A DNA stretch of 17,643 nucleotides from Micrococcales bacterium (lineage in GTDB: Bacteria > Actinomycetota > Actinomycetes > Actinomycetales > Dermatophilaceae): the NCBI GenBank assembly GCA_030452775.1, contig JAKDLQ010000014.1, positions 1 to 17,643 of the forward strand, in the 5' to 3' direction. Positions 1-7,378 of the stretch are shown here, piece by piece. Under the pieces are notes generated by a model. It was not told the DNA's origin, ran no database searches, and worked only from the letters and a program-made list of their open reading frames with translations. Position 1 is the first letter of the stretch. Every line of letters begins with the position of its first letter. Position numbers and translations under genes: made by a program.

Positions 1-33
1 ACGAACCCGGCCGACCCCGCTCCCCCCTTCATT

Positions 34-86
34 CGAGTGGCCCCCTCATCCACACCCTCCCCACTCGCGTGGCCCCCTCATCCACA
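34..86 (+). repeat. Two direct copies of a 21-base motif upstream of the methyltransferase gene
   Basis: The core TGGCCCCCTCATCCACA occurs at 38-54 and again at 70-86. Including the flanking CG(A/C)GT bases, the copies span 34-54 and 66-86, exactly 32 bases apart (about three helical turns). A third, diverged copy lies at 17622-17642 at the other end of the window. Both left copies are non-coding and lie 58 bases or more before the likely start of the plus-strand gene. The function is unknown: a protein-binding site or a dispersed intergenic repeat family are both possible. Confidence 0.7.
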
Positions 87-130
87 GGGGGCCCCCTTCA
101 CCAAACCAAGCCGAGCCGGCACAGCACGGC

Positions 131-136
131 TACGGT
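131..136 (+). promoter_or_regulatory. Candidate -10 element of the methyltransferase gene
   Basis: TACGGT fits the actinobacterial -10 pattern TANNNT and ends 8 bases before the ATG at 145. No purine-rich ribosome binding site precedes that ATG. The spacing would fit a leaderless or nearly leaderless transcript. No convincing -35 element is visible. Confidence 0.35.
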
Positions 137-144
137 TGCCCCTG

Positions 145-756
145 ATGAGCAAGCGTCCCGACCATTACTTCAGCGCCGAGCCGGCCACGTCCGAGGAGCG
201 GCGCGAGATCCGAGTGCGTCTCGAGGGAATGGAGCTGACCCTGGCGACGGCCCGCGGCGTCTACTCTCCCGAGCGTCTCGACCCTGGCACTGCGGTCCTG
301 CTCCGCCGGGCTCCCGATCCGAGCCCGACCGGCGACCTGCTCGATCTGGGCTGCGGCTGGGGCCCGATCGCGATCTCGTTGGCGATGCGCTCACCCGAGG
401 CGCGCGTCTGGGGCGTCGACGTCAATCGCCGTTCTCTCGAACTGGCGCGGCTCAACGCCGCCACCGCGGGGGTCACGAACGCCACCTTCTGCGAGCCGGG
501 CGAGGTGCCGGACGCCGTGCGCTTCGACACCATCTGGTCGAATCCGCCGATCCACGTCGGCAAGGTCGCACTGCACGAACTGCTCTGCCGCTGGCTGCCT
601 CGGCTCACCGCTGACGGGGTCGCGCATCTCGTCGTCCAGAAGCACCTCGGCTCGGACTCGCTCCAGAGATGGATCAACGCACAGGCCTGGGGTCTCGACT
701 GCACCCGCCTGTGCTCGGCAAAGTCCTTCCGCATCCTCGAGGTCCGCCGGTCCTGA
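145..756 (+). CDS. Class I SAM-dependent methyltransferase (RsmC/RlmG-like MTS domain)
   Basis: This encodes a 203-residue protein, probably a cytoplasmic S-adenosylmethionine-dependent methyltransferase of the small-domain MTS family whose characterised members methylate guanine N2 in rRNA. Motif I is LDLGCGWGPI at residues 66-75, the acidic end of strand 2 is VDVN at 91-94, and the catalytic-type NPP motif is SNPPIHVGK at 132-140. The NPPI motif is typical of enzymes that act on exocyclic amino groups of nucleobases. It is about half the length of E. coli RsmC, as is usual for single-domain actinobacterial homologues. The open frame extends upstream to 37, but that part is low-complexity and runs through the repeated motifs, so the ATG at 145 (MSKRPDHYF) is preferred. 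It converges on dapF with a 24-base gap. The substrate is inferred, not shown. Confidence 0.88.
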   Translation: MSKRPDHYFSAEPATSEERREIRVRLEGMELTLATARGVYSPERLDPGTAVLLRRAPDPSPTGDLLDLGCGWGPIAISLAMRSPEARVWGVDVNRRSLELARLNAATAGVTNATFCEPGEVPDAVRFDTIWSNPPIHVGKVALHELLCRWLPRLTADGVAHLVVQKHLGSDSLQRWINAQAWGLDCTRLCSAKSFRILEVRRS

Positions 757-780
757 GCTTCGCCCAGCCACCCGACGCGG

Positions 781-1632
781 TCAGAGCGGGAAGTCACCGT
801 CGGCGACGATCTCGGCGGGGCCGGCGAGTTCGACCCGGTGTCCTGGCAACGGCGTTACCGTGAGCCGGCCGCCAGGAACGTCGACGATCCATGGGCTCTC
901 GTCCTCGTCCCCGGACCAGAAGCGCGTGGCGAGCGCCGCGGCCGCAGCACCCGTACCGCACGAGCGGGTCTCACCGACCCCGCGCTCGTGGACCCGCATC
1001 TCGATGTGACCCGGTCCGACCGCGCGCACGAACTCGACGTTGATGCCGCCCGTGAGCTCCGGCTGGACCTCGGGCGCCTCGGTGAGGTCGAGCGCCTCGA
1101 GCGCGATCTCCTCGGGCAGCATGACGACGGCGTGCGGATTGCCGAGGTCGAGCGAGAGTGCCGGCACGGGTTTGCCGTGACGGGGCCGCACCAGGACGTC
1201 GAAGCCGTCGCGCCGAGCACCCTGCTCGTCCGTCAGGCGCCACGGTCCGAGATCGACGGCGAAGCCCTCGCCCGTTGCCCGGACCCGCTTGACGCCGGCT
1301 CGGGTTGCGATGGCGAAGTCGCTCGTCTCCACCAGCCCCTCGCGCACGAGGTAGGCCGCGAAGAGCCGTATGCCGTTGCCGCACATCTCGGCGAGCGAGC
1401 CGTCCGCGTTGCGGTAGTCCATGAACCACTCGGCCTCAGGTGCGAGGGCACGCACCGCGTCGTCTGTCGCGAACTCGGTCCGTACGACGCGGATGACGCC
1501 GTCGCCGCCGAGTCCGGCGCGTCGATCGGTCAGGTGCTGCACCTGGGCGGGCGTGAGTTCGATCGTGCCGTCCGGATCGGGGACGAGGACGAAGTCGTTC
1601 TCCGTACCGTGGCCCTTGGCGAAGCGCGTCAT
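781..1632 (-). CDS. dapF: Diaminopimelate epimerase
   Basis: This 283-residue cytoplasmic enzyme interconverts LL- and meso-diaminopimelate, the last step before meso-DAP is used for lysine and peptidoglycan. Both catalytic cysteines are visible: C84 in AEMCGNGIR and C225 in RSCGTGAAA. The N-terminus FAKGHGTENDF matches the conserved start of the family. The ATG at 1632 is chosen because AGAGG lies 9 bases upstream of it; an in-frame ATG at 1641 touches that sequence and would overlap miaA by 8 bases. With the chosen start, only one base separates dapF from the miaA stop, so translational coupling with miaA is likely. Ile88, in the conserved GNGIR motif, is encoded by ATA, a very rare codon in such a GC-rich genome; it lies inside the octamer GGCATACG discussed in the findings. 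Confidence 0.96.
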   Translation of the reverse strand: MTRFAKGHGTENDFVLVPDPDGTIELTPAQVQHLTDRRAGLGGDGVIRVVRTEFATDDAVRALAPEAEWFMDYRNADGSLAEMCGNGIRLFAAYLVREGLVETSDFAIATRAGVKRVRATGEGFAVDLGPWRLTDEQGARRDGFDVLVRPRHGKPVPALSLDLGNPHAVVMLPEEIALEALDLTEAPEVQPELTGGINVEFVRAVGPGHIEMRVHERGVGETRSCGTGAAAAALATRFWSGDEDESPWIVDVPGGRLTVTPLPGHRVELAGPAEIVADGDFPL

Positions 1633-1633
1633 A

Positions 1634-2575
1634 TCACCCATCCTCTCGTAGGCGACCGGATTCGATGTCCGGGATTGCCTGACGGATGACCCTGATCGCC
1701 TCGTCGAGCACGTCAGGGGCCAGTGCGTCGAGCCAGGCGATCCGGGGGTCGCGCCTGAACCAGGCCTGCTGCCGGCGGGCGAACCGACGGGTTGCCTGCG
1801 CGGTATCGTCCCGCGCCTCCACCCCCCCGATCACGGCGTCGAGGACCGCGATCGCCTGGCGGTAGCCGATGGCGTGGCTCGCCGTGGCACCGTCGCGCAA
1901 CCCGTGGTGAAGAAGCCGCTTCGTCTCGGCCTGAAGGCCCTGCTCCCACATCCGCTCGACGCGACGCTCGATGCGATCATCGAGCGCGGCCTGCTCGAGG
2001 CGGAGGCCGAGCATCACGGCAGGAGTGACGAATCGCCGAGTGGGCATGGTGGCGCTGAACGGCATACCGGTGAGTTCGATGACCTCGATGGCGCGGACGA
2101 CGCGCCGGACATTGTTGGGCTGGATGTGGCGGGCCGCCTCAGGGTCCGCCGCTCGCAACCGCGCATAGACCGCGGGGGCCCCCTGCTCGGTCGCCTCGGC
2201 CTCGATCGCAGCACGCACCTTCGGATCGGTCGGAGGGATGTCGAGACGGTCCAGCGCGGCGCGGATGTACAGGCCGGATCCGCCGACGAACACCGGGACG
2301 TTGCCGCGGGCCCGAATGGCGTCGACGTCGGCGCGAGCGGCTCGCTGGTAGCGCGCGACGCTCGCCTCCTGCGTCACGTCGAGCACGTCGAGTTGGTGAT
2401 GGGGGACTCCGCGGCGCTCGGACACGGTGAGTTTCGCGGTGCCGATGTCCATCCCTCGGTAGAGCTGCATGGAGTCGGCGTTGATGACCTCGCCGCCGAT
2501 CCTCTCCGCGAGCGCGAGGCCGAGGTCGGACTTGCCGCTCGCCGTGGGTCCGACGACGGCGATGACCGGCATCAT
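1634..2575 (-). CDS. miaA: tRNA dimethylallyltransferase
   Basis: This 313-residue enzyme transfers a dimethylallyl group to N6 of A37 in tRNAs reading UNN codons; MiaB, also encoded here, then methylthiolates the product. The P-loop VVGPTASGKS is at residues 7-16, followed by the family motif DSMQLYRGMDIGTAKL and by VFVGGSGLYIRAAL. Length is normal for the family. The start is ATGATG at 2575, 10 bases after the def stop. Only a weak GGCGG sequence precedes it, which suggests coupling to def. The open frame extends much further upstream, but that part is the def gene read in another frame. It is followed after one base by dapF, so def-miaA-dapF looks like one transcription unit. Confidence 0.96.
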   Translation of the reverse strand: MMPVIAVVGPTASGKSDLGLALAERIGGEVINADSMQLYRGMDIGTAKLTVSERRGVPHHQLDVLDVTQEASVARYQRAARADVDAIRARGNVPVFVGGSGLYIRAALDRLDIPPTDPKVRAAIEAEATEQGAPAVYARLRAADPEAARHIQPNNVRRVVRAIEVIELTGMPFSATMPTRRFVTPAVMLGLRLEQAALDDRIERRVERMWEQGLQAETKRLLHHGLRDGATASHAIGYRQAIAVLDAVIGGVEARDDTAQATRRFARRQQAWFRRDPRIAWLDALAPDVLDEAIRVIRQAIPDIESGRLREDG

Positions 2576-2585
2576 CGCGCCGCCG

Positions 2586-3203
2586 TCACATCGCCTCGTC
2601 CTCACCCTCGTCGTCACCCACGGCGTCGGCGTCGTGGCCGAAGGGGTCCTCGTCGACGCCGGGTAACCACCTGTGCCCCGGCTTGCCCCAGCCGTTCGCT
2701 CGGATCGCCTTGCGGGCCTTCTTCGACTGGCGCTCATCGAGACGGTCGACGTAGAGCGTCCCATTGAGGTGGTCGTACTCGTGCTGCATGCAGCGGGCGA
2801 ACCAGCCGGTGGCGTCGAACTCGATCCGGTTGCCGTCGAGGTCCGTGCCGATGACATGCGCCTGCGCCGCCCGCTTGAGGGGGAAGGACTCCCCCGGCAC
2901 GGACAGGCACCCTTCCCTCTCGTGCTCGGGATCGGGTCGCTCCTGCGGGATCCGCGATGTCGTGACACTCGGGTTGATGATGTGTCCGCGCGGCGCCACC
3001 CCGTCGTCGTTGGCCATGTTCCAGATGAAGACGCGCAGCCCGACGCCGACCTGTGGCGCGGCGAGGCCTGCACCGTTGGCCGCATCAATGGTCTCGAGCA
3101 TGTCGGTGACGAGAGTCCGCAGGTCCTCGTCGAACTCCGTCACGAGCGTTGCGGTGTGGTGCAGGACGGGCTCGCCGGTGATCATGATGGGACGTACGGC
3201 CAT
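2586..3203 (-). CDS. def: Peptide deformylase
   Basis: This 205-residue metalloenzyme removes the formyl group from the N-terminal methionine of nascent proteins. All three signature motifs are present: GAGLAAPQ at residues 44-51, EGCLS at 97-101 with the metal ligand C99, and HEYDH at 141-145 with the two histidine ligands and the catalytic Glu142. A C-terminal tail of roughly 20 residues (about 184-205) is rich in Asp and Glu and lies outside the conserved core. The partner gene fmt is not nearby, so this may be one of two def paralogues, as is common in actinobacteria. The ATG at 3203 starts the conserved MAVRPI region. A ribosome binding site is weak or absent. It lies between miaB and miaA, 10 bases before miaA. 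Confidence 0.95.
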   Translation of the reverse strand: MAVRPIMITGEPVLHHTATLVTEFDEDLRTLVTDMLETIDAANGAGLAAPQVGVGLRVFIWNMANDDGVAPRGHIINPSVTTSRIPQERPDPEHEREGCLSVPGESFPLKRAAQAHVIGTDLDGNRIEFDATGWFARCMQHEYDHLNGTLYVDRLDERQSKKARKAIRANGWGKPGHRWLPGVDEDPFGHDADAVGDDEGEDEAM

Positions 3204-3267
3204 GCGGGCCAGTCAAGCACGCACAGTGCGGACCGATCCAATCCGGCAGCTGCGGGCGACGCGTGAC

Positions 3268-3281
3268 GGGGTCTGGACCCC
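3268..3281 (-). terminator. Possible weak hairpin after miaB
   Basis: GGGGTC-TG-GACCCC forms a GC-rich inverted repeat 7 bases beyond the miaB stop codon. The loop would be about 4 bases with a 5-base-pair stem. There is no T tract. It may end miaB transcripts or only attenuate readthrough into def. Confidence 0.35.
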
Positions 3282-3288
3282 CGACTGG

Positions 3289-4812
3289 TCAGCGGCTTGA
3301 GCAGGACGACGCAGCAGCGGGCACCGCAGCCGGCGCCCCGATCGAGGGCATCCCGAGGCGAACTGCCGGCTTACCCGTCCCCTGCGGCACCTGCTGCAAG
3401 GTGGACCAGGCATCGCCGCCGCGCGTTCGACGGACGGCGTACGTGCCTCCGGTCATCCCGGAATCGGCGACGAGGTGGTGCGGCGCGCCGTAGGTCACGC
3501 CGGTGGTGACCAGGTCGCCCGGGCGCGGCACATCGACACCCTCCGGCATGGCGAAGTGGACGAGCCGGTTGTCCCTGGCACGACCGGACATCCGCTTGGT
3601 CTGGGCATCCTTGCGGCCCTCGGAGGGTGCGACGAGGACCTCGACGTCGCGGCCCTCGACGCGACGGTTCTCCGACCAGCTGATCTGCTCCTGGAGGGCG
3701 ATGAGCCGCTCGAAGCGTTCCTGGACGACGGCCTTGGGGACCTGGTGGTCCATCGTCGCGGCCGGGGTGCCGGGCCGAATCGAGTACTGGAAGGTGAAGG
3801 CGCTGGAGAAGCGGGCCTCGCGCACGACGTCCAGCGTGCCCTGGAAGTCCGCCTCGCTCTCACCGGGGAAGCCGACGATGATGTCTGTCGTGATCGCGGC
3901 ATCCGGGATGTGCCGACGGACCGTGTCCAAGATCCTGAGGAACTTTGCGCTGCGGTAGGAGCGGCGCATGTCCCGGAGCACTGTGTCCGACCCGGACTGC
4001 AGCGGCATGTGCAGGCTCGGCATGACGTTGGGGGTCTCGGCCATGGCGAGGATGACGTCCTCGGTGAAGGCAGCCGGATGCGGGCTGGTGAAGCGGACCC
4101 GTTCGAGGCCCTCGATGTCACCGCACGCCCGCAACAGCTTGCCGAATGCCAGCCGGTCGCCGAATTCGACGCCGTAGGTGTTGACGTTCTGTCCCAACAA
4201 GGTGATCTCGACGACGCCCTCCGCCACGAGCGCCTCGATCTCTGCAAGGATCTCGCCCGGCGGGCGGTCAGCCTCCTTGCCGCGCAGGCTCGGCACGATG
4301 CAGAACGTACACGTGTTGTTGCAGCCGACCGAGATCGACACCCACCCGTTGTAGGCAGAGTCGCGCCGGGTGGGCAGCGTCGAGGGGAAGACCTCGAGAC
4401 TCTCGAGGATCTCGACCTCGGCCTTCCTGTTGTGGGCGGCTCGCGCGAGCAGGGCCGGGAGAGACCCGATGTTGTGGGTGCCGAAAACGACATCTACCCA
4501 CGGCGCCTTCTCGACGATGTCCCCGCGGTCCTTCTGCGCCAAGCACCCGCCGACGGCGATCTGCATGTCGGGGTTGGCGAGCTTGGCCGGACGGAGCTGA
4601 CCGAGATTGCCGTAGAGCTTGTTGTCCGCATTCTCGCGGACCGCGCACGTGTTGAAGACGACGACATCTGCGACCTCGGGCCGCGAACGCGCCGGCACGC
4701 TCGAGAGGTCGATGTAGCCCGCCGTCTCAAGGAGGCCGGCGAGGCGCTCGCTGTCGTGGACGTTCATCTGACATCCGTGGGTGCGGACGTCGTAGGTCTT
4801 CTGTGCAGTCAT
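3289..4812 (-). CDS. miaB: tRNA-2-methylthio-N6-dimethylallyladenosine synthase
   Basis: This 507-residue radical SAM methylthiotransferase converts i6A37 of tRNA, made by MiaA, to ms2i6A37. The N-terminal UPF0004 domain carries the three cysteines that hold the auxiliary 4Fe-4S cluster: C14 (THGCQMN), C56 (FNTCAVRE) and C90 (VGGCLAQ). The radical SAM cluster motif CNNTCTFC uses C164, C168 and C171, followed by the family block IVPSLRGKE. A TRAM-type RNA-binding region lies around residues 380-450, and a poorly conserved Ala/Pro-rich tail ends the protein. It lies 44 bases after recX and 85 bases before def. No good ribosome binding site is seen at the ATG. It is distinguished from its paralogue RimO by the THGCQMN and VRENAD motifs. 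Confidence 0.96.
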   Translation of the reverse strand: MTAQKTYDVRTHGCQMNVHDSERLAGLLETAGYIDLSSVPARSRPEVADVVVFNTCAVRENADNKLYGNLGQLRPAKLANPDMQIAVGGCLAQKDRGDIVEKAPWVDVVFGTHNIGSLPALLARAAHNRKAEVEILESLEVFPSTLPTRRDSAYNGWVSISVGCNNTCTFCIVPSLRGKEADRPPGEILAEIEALVAEGVVEITLLGQNVNTYGVEFGDRLAFGKLLRACGDIEGLERVRFTSPHPAAFTEDVILAMAETPNVMPSLHMPLQSGSDTVLRDMRRSYRSAKFLRILDTVRRHIPDAAITTDIIVGFPGESEADFQGTLDVVREARFSSAFTFQYSIRPGTPAATMDHQVPKAVVQERFERLIALQEQISWSENRRVEGRDVEVLVAPSEGRKDAQTKRMSGRARDNRLVHFAMPEGVDVPRPGDLVTTGVTYGAPHHLVADSGMTGGTYAVRRTRGGDAWSTLQQVPQGTGKPAVRLGMPSIGAPAAVPAAASSCSSR

Positions 4813-4856
4813 GGCACCGTCAAGGGTACGGCGTCCGGGCGCGAGCCGCGGACCGG

Positions 4857-5504
4857 TCAGTCGCGCCGGTGTTCGGCGGCACCATCGATGGCGTCACGGA
4901 TGATGGGCCAGGCCAGCTGGCCCGAGTAGCCCTTGCGCGCCAGCATCCCGGCCAGGCGGCGAGCCTGGACATCTGCTGCGAGTCCGTGCATCGAGCGCAT
5001 CTTCTTGGCGACCAACGCCTCGGCGGCTGCCCGCTCGTCCGCGGTCTCCACCTGATCAAGTGCCCCCTCGGCGACGTCGGAGTCGATGCCGCTCTTGCGC
5101 AGTTCGTGGGCCAGAGCACGTCGGGCGAGTCCCTTGGTCGACTGCTTCGACCGGACGAGTAGCTCGGCGTACGCCTCGTCATCGACGAGCCCCACCTCGG
5201 CCATCCGGTCCAACACTCGGGCGGCGACGGCTTCATCGCATCCTCGTTGACGCAGCTTGGCCTCCAGCTGGGCTCGACTGCGCGGAGCCAGGCTCAGTTG
5301 CCGCAGCACGATGGCCCGAGCCACCGACTCCGGATCTGCGTCCGGTGCGGCGGCCTGCAGGTCCTCGGGCGGCGGCGTCCATCCGGCCCGCCTCCGCGTG
5401 TGCTCGAGCCTGGCCCGAGCCGCGGCCACCTTCTCGGCCTCGGCGAGGGTGGCCACGGCGCGGGCCTGCCTCTCCTCGTGGGTGCAGTCGTGTCGTGCGG
5501 TCAT
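4857..5504 (-). CDS. recX: Regulatory protein RecX
   Basis: This 215-residue protein is predicted to bind RecA filaments and modulate recombinase and coprotease activity. The RecX helical repeats run from about residue 60 (ARAIVLRQLSLAPRSRAQL) through the KSGI/ALDQV region to the C-terminus (ARKGYSGQLAWPIIRDAI). An N-terminal stretch of about 55 charged, Ala/Arg-rich residues precedes the domain, as in many actinobacterial RecX proteins. The start ATG at 5504 lies 19 bases after the recA stop. The frame is open much further upstream, but that part overlaps recA. Position directly after recA supports co-transcription and therefore the same DNA-damage induction. No clear ribosome binding site is visible. 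Confidence 0.94.
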   Translation of the reverse strand: MTARHDCTHEERQARAVATLAEAEKVAAARARLEHTRRRAGWTPPPEDLQAAAPDADPESVARAIVLRQLSLAPRSRAQLEAKLRQRGCDEAVAARVLDRMAEVGLVDDEAYAELLVRSKQSTKGLARRALAHELRKSGIDSDVAEGALDQVETADERAAAEALVAKKMRSMHGLAADVQARRLAGMLARKGYSGQLAWPIIRDAIDGAAEHRRD

Positions 5505-5523
5505 GATGAGATGTCGACCAGGA

Positions 5524-6573
5524 TCAGAAGTCGACAGGGACGTCCGCCACCTCGGCAGGCTGGTCGACCCGCGGGCCGACGCCGAGCTTCTCCTTGATCT
5601 TCTTCTCGATCTCGTCCGCGAGATCGGGGTTGTCCTTGAGGAAAGTGCGAGCGTTCTCCTTGCCCTGACCGAGCTGGTCTCCCTCGTAGGTGTACCAGGC
5701 GCCGGCCTTGCGCACGAAGCCGTGCTCGACCCCCATATCGATGAGGCCACCCTCGCGCGAGATGCCGTGGCCGTAGAGGATGTCGAACTCCGCCTGCTTG
5801 AACGGCGGCGAGACCTTGTTCTTCACGACCTTGACCCGGGTCCGGTTGCCGACGGGCTCCGTCCCGTCCTTGAGCGTCTCGATGCGGCGCACGTCGAGGC
5901 GCACGGACGCGTAGAACTTGAGCGCCTTGCCACCTGTCGTGGTCTCGGGCGATCCGAACATGACCCCGATCTTCTCCCGGAGCTGGTTGATGAAGACGGC
6001 TGTCGTACCGGTGCTGTTGATGGCCCCGGTCAACTTGCGCAGCGCCTGAGACATGAGGCGGGCCTGGAGGCCGACGTGGCTGTCACCCATCTCGCCCTCG
6101 ATCTCGGCCCGAGGCACGAGCGCGGCCACCGAGTCGACGACGATGATGTCGATGGCGCCTGAACGGATCAGCATGTCGGCGATCTCGAGTGCCTGCTCCC
6201 CCGTGTCCGGCTGGGAGACGAGCAGGCCGTCGGTGTCCACCCCGAGGTTCTTGGCGTACTCCGGGTCGAGGGCGTGCTCGGCGTCGATGAACGCCGCGAT
6301 GCCGCCGGCCTTCTGCGCGTTGGCCACCGCGTGCAGCGCCACCGTGGTCTTGCCGGAGGACTCCGGCCCGTAGATCTCGACGACCCGGCCCCTCGGCAGG
6401 CCCCCGATGCCGAGGGCGATATCCAGTGAGATCGCCCCCGTCGGGATGACCTCGATCGGTGGGCGGACGTTGTCACCGAGGCGCATCACCGCCCCCTTGC
6501 CGTAGCTCTTCTCGATCTGACCCATCACCGACGCGAGGGCCTTGTCTTTGTCCTTGTCCTGCACCGTTGCCAT
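5524..6573 (-). CDS. recA: Recombinase RecA
   Basis: This 349-residue DNA-dependent ATPase forms filaments on single-stranded DNA, catalyses strand exchange and activates LexA self-cleavage. The Walker A motif GPESSGKTT is at residues 69-77, the Walker B strand IIVVDSVAAL at about 143-152, and the DNA-binding L2 region with NQLREKIGVMFG starts at 196. The length is that of a normal RecA with no intein, unlike M. tuberculosis RecA. The C-terminus is acidic (EVADVPVDF). The ATG is preceded by AGGTGA with a 7-base gap. Upstream, 6574-6789 holds a PafBC-type promoter and a LexA box, both described separately. recX follows after 19 bases. Confidence 0.99.
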   Translation of the reverse strand: MATVQDKDKDKALASVMGQIEKSYGKGAVMRLGDNVRPPIEVIPTGAISLDIALGIGGLPRGRVVEIYGPESSGKTTVALHAVANAQKAGGIAAFIDAEHALDPEYAKNLGVDTDGLLVSQPDTGEQALEIADMLIRSGAIDIIVVDSVAALVPRAEIEGEMGDSHVGLQARLMSQALRKLTGAINSTGTTAVFINQLREKIGVMFGSPETTTGGKALKFYASVRLDVRRIETLKDGTEPVGNRTRVKVVKNKVSPPFKQAEFDILYGHGISREGGLIDMGVEHGFVRKAGAWYTYEGDQLGQGKENARTFLKDNPDLADEIEKKIKEKLGVGPRVDQPAEVADVPVDF

Positions 6574-6651
6574 CTGAAGGTCACCTGTCTGCCATCTGCG
6601 TGGTGGTCGTCTACCTGCGACCCGCGGCGATATCGTTCGCCGTCGAGTCAG

Positions 6652-6674
6652 ACGTTAGGCGCCGCCACCGACAT
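6652..6674 (-). promoter_or_regulatory. PafBC-dependent (RecA-NDp) type promoter of recA
   Basis: On the minus strand the sequence reads ATGTCGGTG, 8 bases, TAACGT. The published actinobacterial DNA-damage promoter motif is TTGTCRGTG-N8-TANNNT, so all positions match except the first T. It lies about 80 bases upstream of the recA start, giving a leader of roughly 70 bases. In mycobacteria this promoter class is LexA-independent and activated by PafBC. The motif match is seen; the function is inferred. Confidence 0.75.
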
Positions 6675-6693
6675 CATGGTTGCTCCACGAGAC

Positions 6694-6735
6694 GGCCTGT
6701 GGACGATGCGCATCTGGTGACGGGCCTGTGGACGA
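6694..6735. repeat. Direct repeat GGCCTGTGGACGA between the two recA control sites
   Basis: A perfect 13-base repeat occurs at 6694-6706 and 6723-6735, with a 29-base period. It lies between the PafBC-type promoter and the LexA box. The complement contains TCGTCCACA, one base from the actinobacterial DnaA-box form TTGTCCACA. Its role is unknown. Confidence 0.55.
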
Positions 6736-6741
6736 GCATAC

Positions 6742-6755
6742 CGAACACGCGTTCG
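6742..6755 (-). promoter_or_regulatory. LexA (SOS) box upstream of recA
   Basis: CGAACACGCGTTCG is a perfect 5-N4-5 palindrome matching the Gram-positive/actinobacterial LexA operator core CGAAC-N4-GTTCG. It lies about 170 bases upstream of the recA start and 34 bases past the stop of the macro-domain gene. On the minus strand a TATGCT hexamer (6740-6735) follows the box immediately and could be the -10 of a LexA-repressed promoter. Confidence 0.88.
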
Positions 6756-6789
6756 ATGTGCCTACGCGACACGCCCGAGTCATCACCAC

Positions 6790-7323
6790 TCACTGCTCGA
6801 GCGCCTGCTGGAACACGCGCAGCATCTCGTCGGAGAAGAGCCAGAAACGCGCCTCTCGGACCTCCGGATGATCGTTGAGCGCCGCTCCCACCGAGTCGAT
6901 CGCGATTCGTGCCGCTGACTCCACCGGAAAACCGTAGACTCCGCACGAGATCGCCGGAAACGCCACGACGGCGAGGTGGTGCGCGGCCGCCAGCTCGATG
7001 CTGCGCCGATAGCAGGAGGCGAGCAGCGCCGCCTCCCCTGAGTTCCCGCCCCGCCACACCGGGCCAACGGCGTGGATGACGTGGCGTACGGGAAGCCGGC
7101 CGGCGCCGGTGATCTTCGCCTCACCCGTCTGGCATCCGCCAAGGTCCCGGCACTCGGCGAGCAGCGCCGGACCGGCAGCCCGGTGGATCGCGCCATCGAC
7201 CCCGCCACCGCCGAGCAGCGACTGGTTGGCAGCGTTGACGATCGCATCCGCTGTCGCGTCGGTGGTGATATCACCGCGGTGCACGGTGATCCGCCCCCGC
7301 CCAGGAACCACGCCCTCAGCCAT
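6790..7323 (-). CDS. Macro-domain protein, O-acetyl-ADP-ribose deacetylase (YmdB-like)
   Basis: A 177-residue stand-alone macro domain, the same length as E. coli YmdB, predicted to bind ADP-ribose and hydrolyse O-acetyl-ADP-ribose or mono-ADP-ribose modifications. The N-terminal ligand-binding block DAIVNAANQSLLGGGGVDGAIHR carries the catalytic-type Asn and Asp residues of the class, and AFPAISCGVYGFP is the second ADP-ribose-binding loop. The start at 7323 is chosen because GGAGG lies 5 bases upstream of this ATG. A GTG at 7353 (with GGGAG 10 bases upstream) would add 10 residues and cannot be excluded. It lies between DUF3046 and recA, an interval where other actinobacteria often have no gene. 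Its stop is 34 bases from the recA LexA box. Confidence 0.93.
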   Translation of the reverse strand: MAEGVVPGRGRITVHRGDITTDATADAIVNAANQSLLGGGGVDGAIHRAAGPALLAECRDLGGCQTGEAKITGAGRLPVRHVIHAVGPVWRGGNSGEAALLASCYRRSIELAAAHHLAVVAFPAISCGVYGFPVESAARIAIDSVGAALNDHPEVREARFWLFSDEMLRVFQQALEQ

Positions 7324-7378
7324 CACCGCCTCCATCACGTCGATCCACGACACTCATCACGCGCTCCCTACTTGCGCC

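Noticed and set aside
34..86. Left-edge repeats as a replication origin, because they contain DnaA-box-like CATCCACA
   Set aside because: Only two imperfect boxes, no AT-rich unwinding region, and no dnaA, dnaN or rpmH nearby.
1634..3088. A single long open frame of 484 codons across miaA and most of def
   Set aside because: Only the part from 2575 downward encodes MiaA. The upstream part is def read in another frame and has no protein-like features.
5524..6573. Possible intein in RecA, as in M. tuberculosis
   Set aside because: The protein is collinear with normal RecA at 349 residues, with Walker A, Walker B and L2 at usual spacing.
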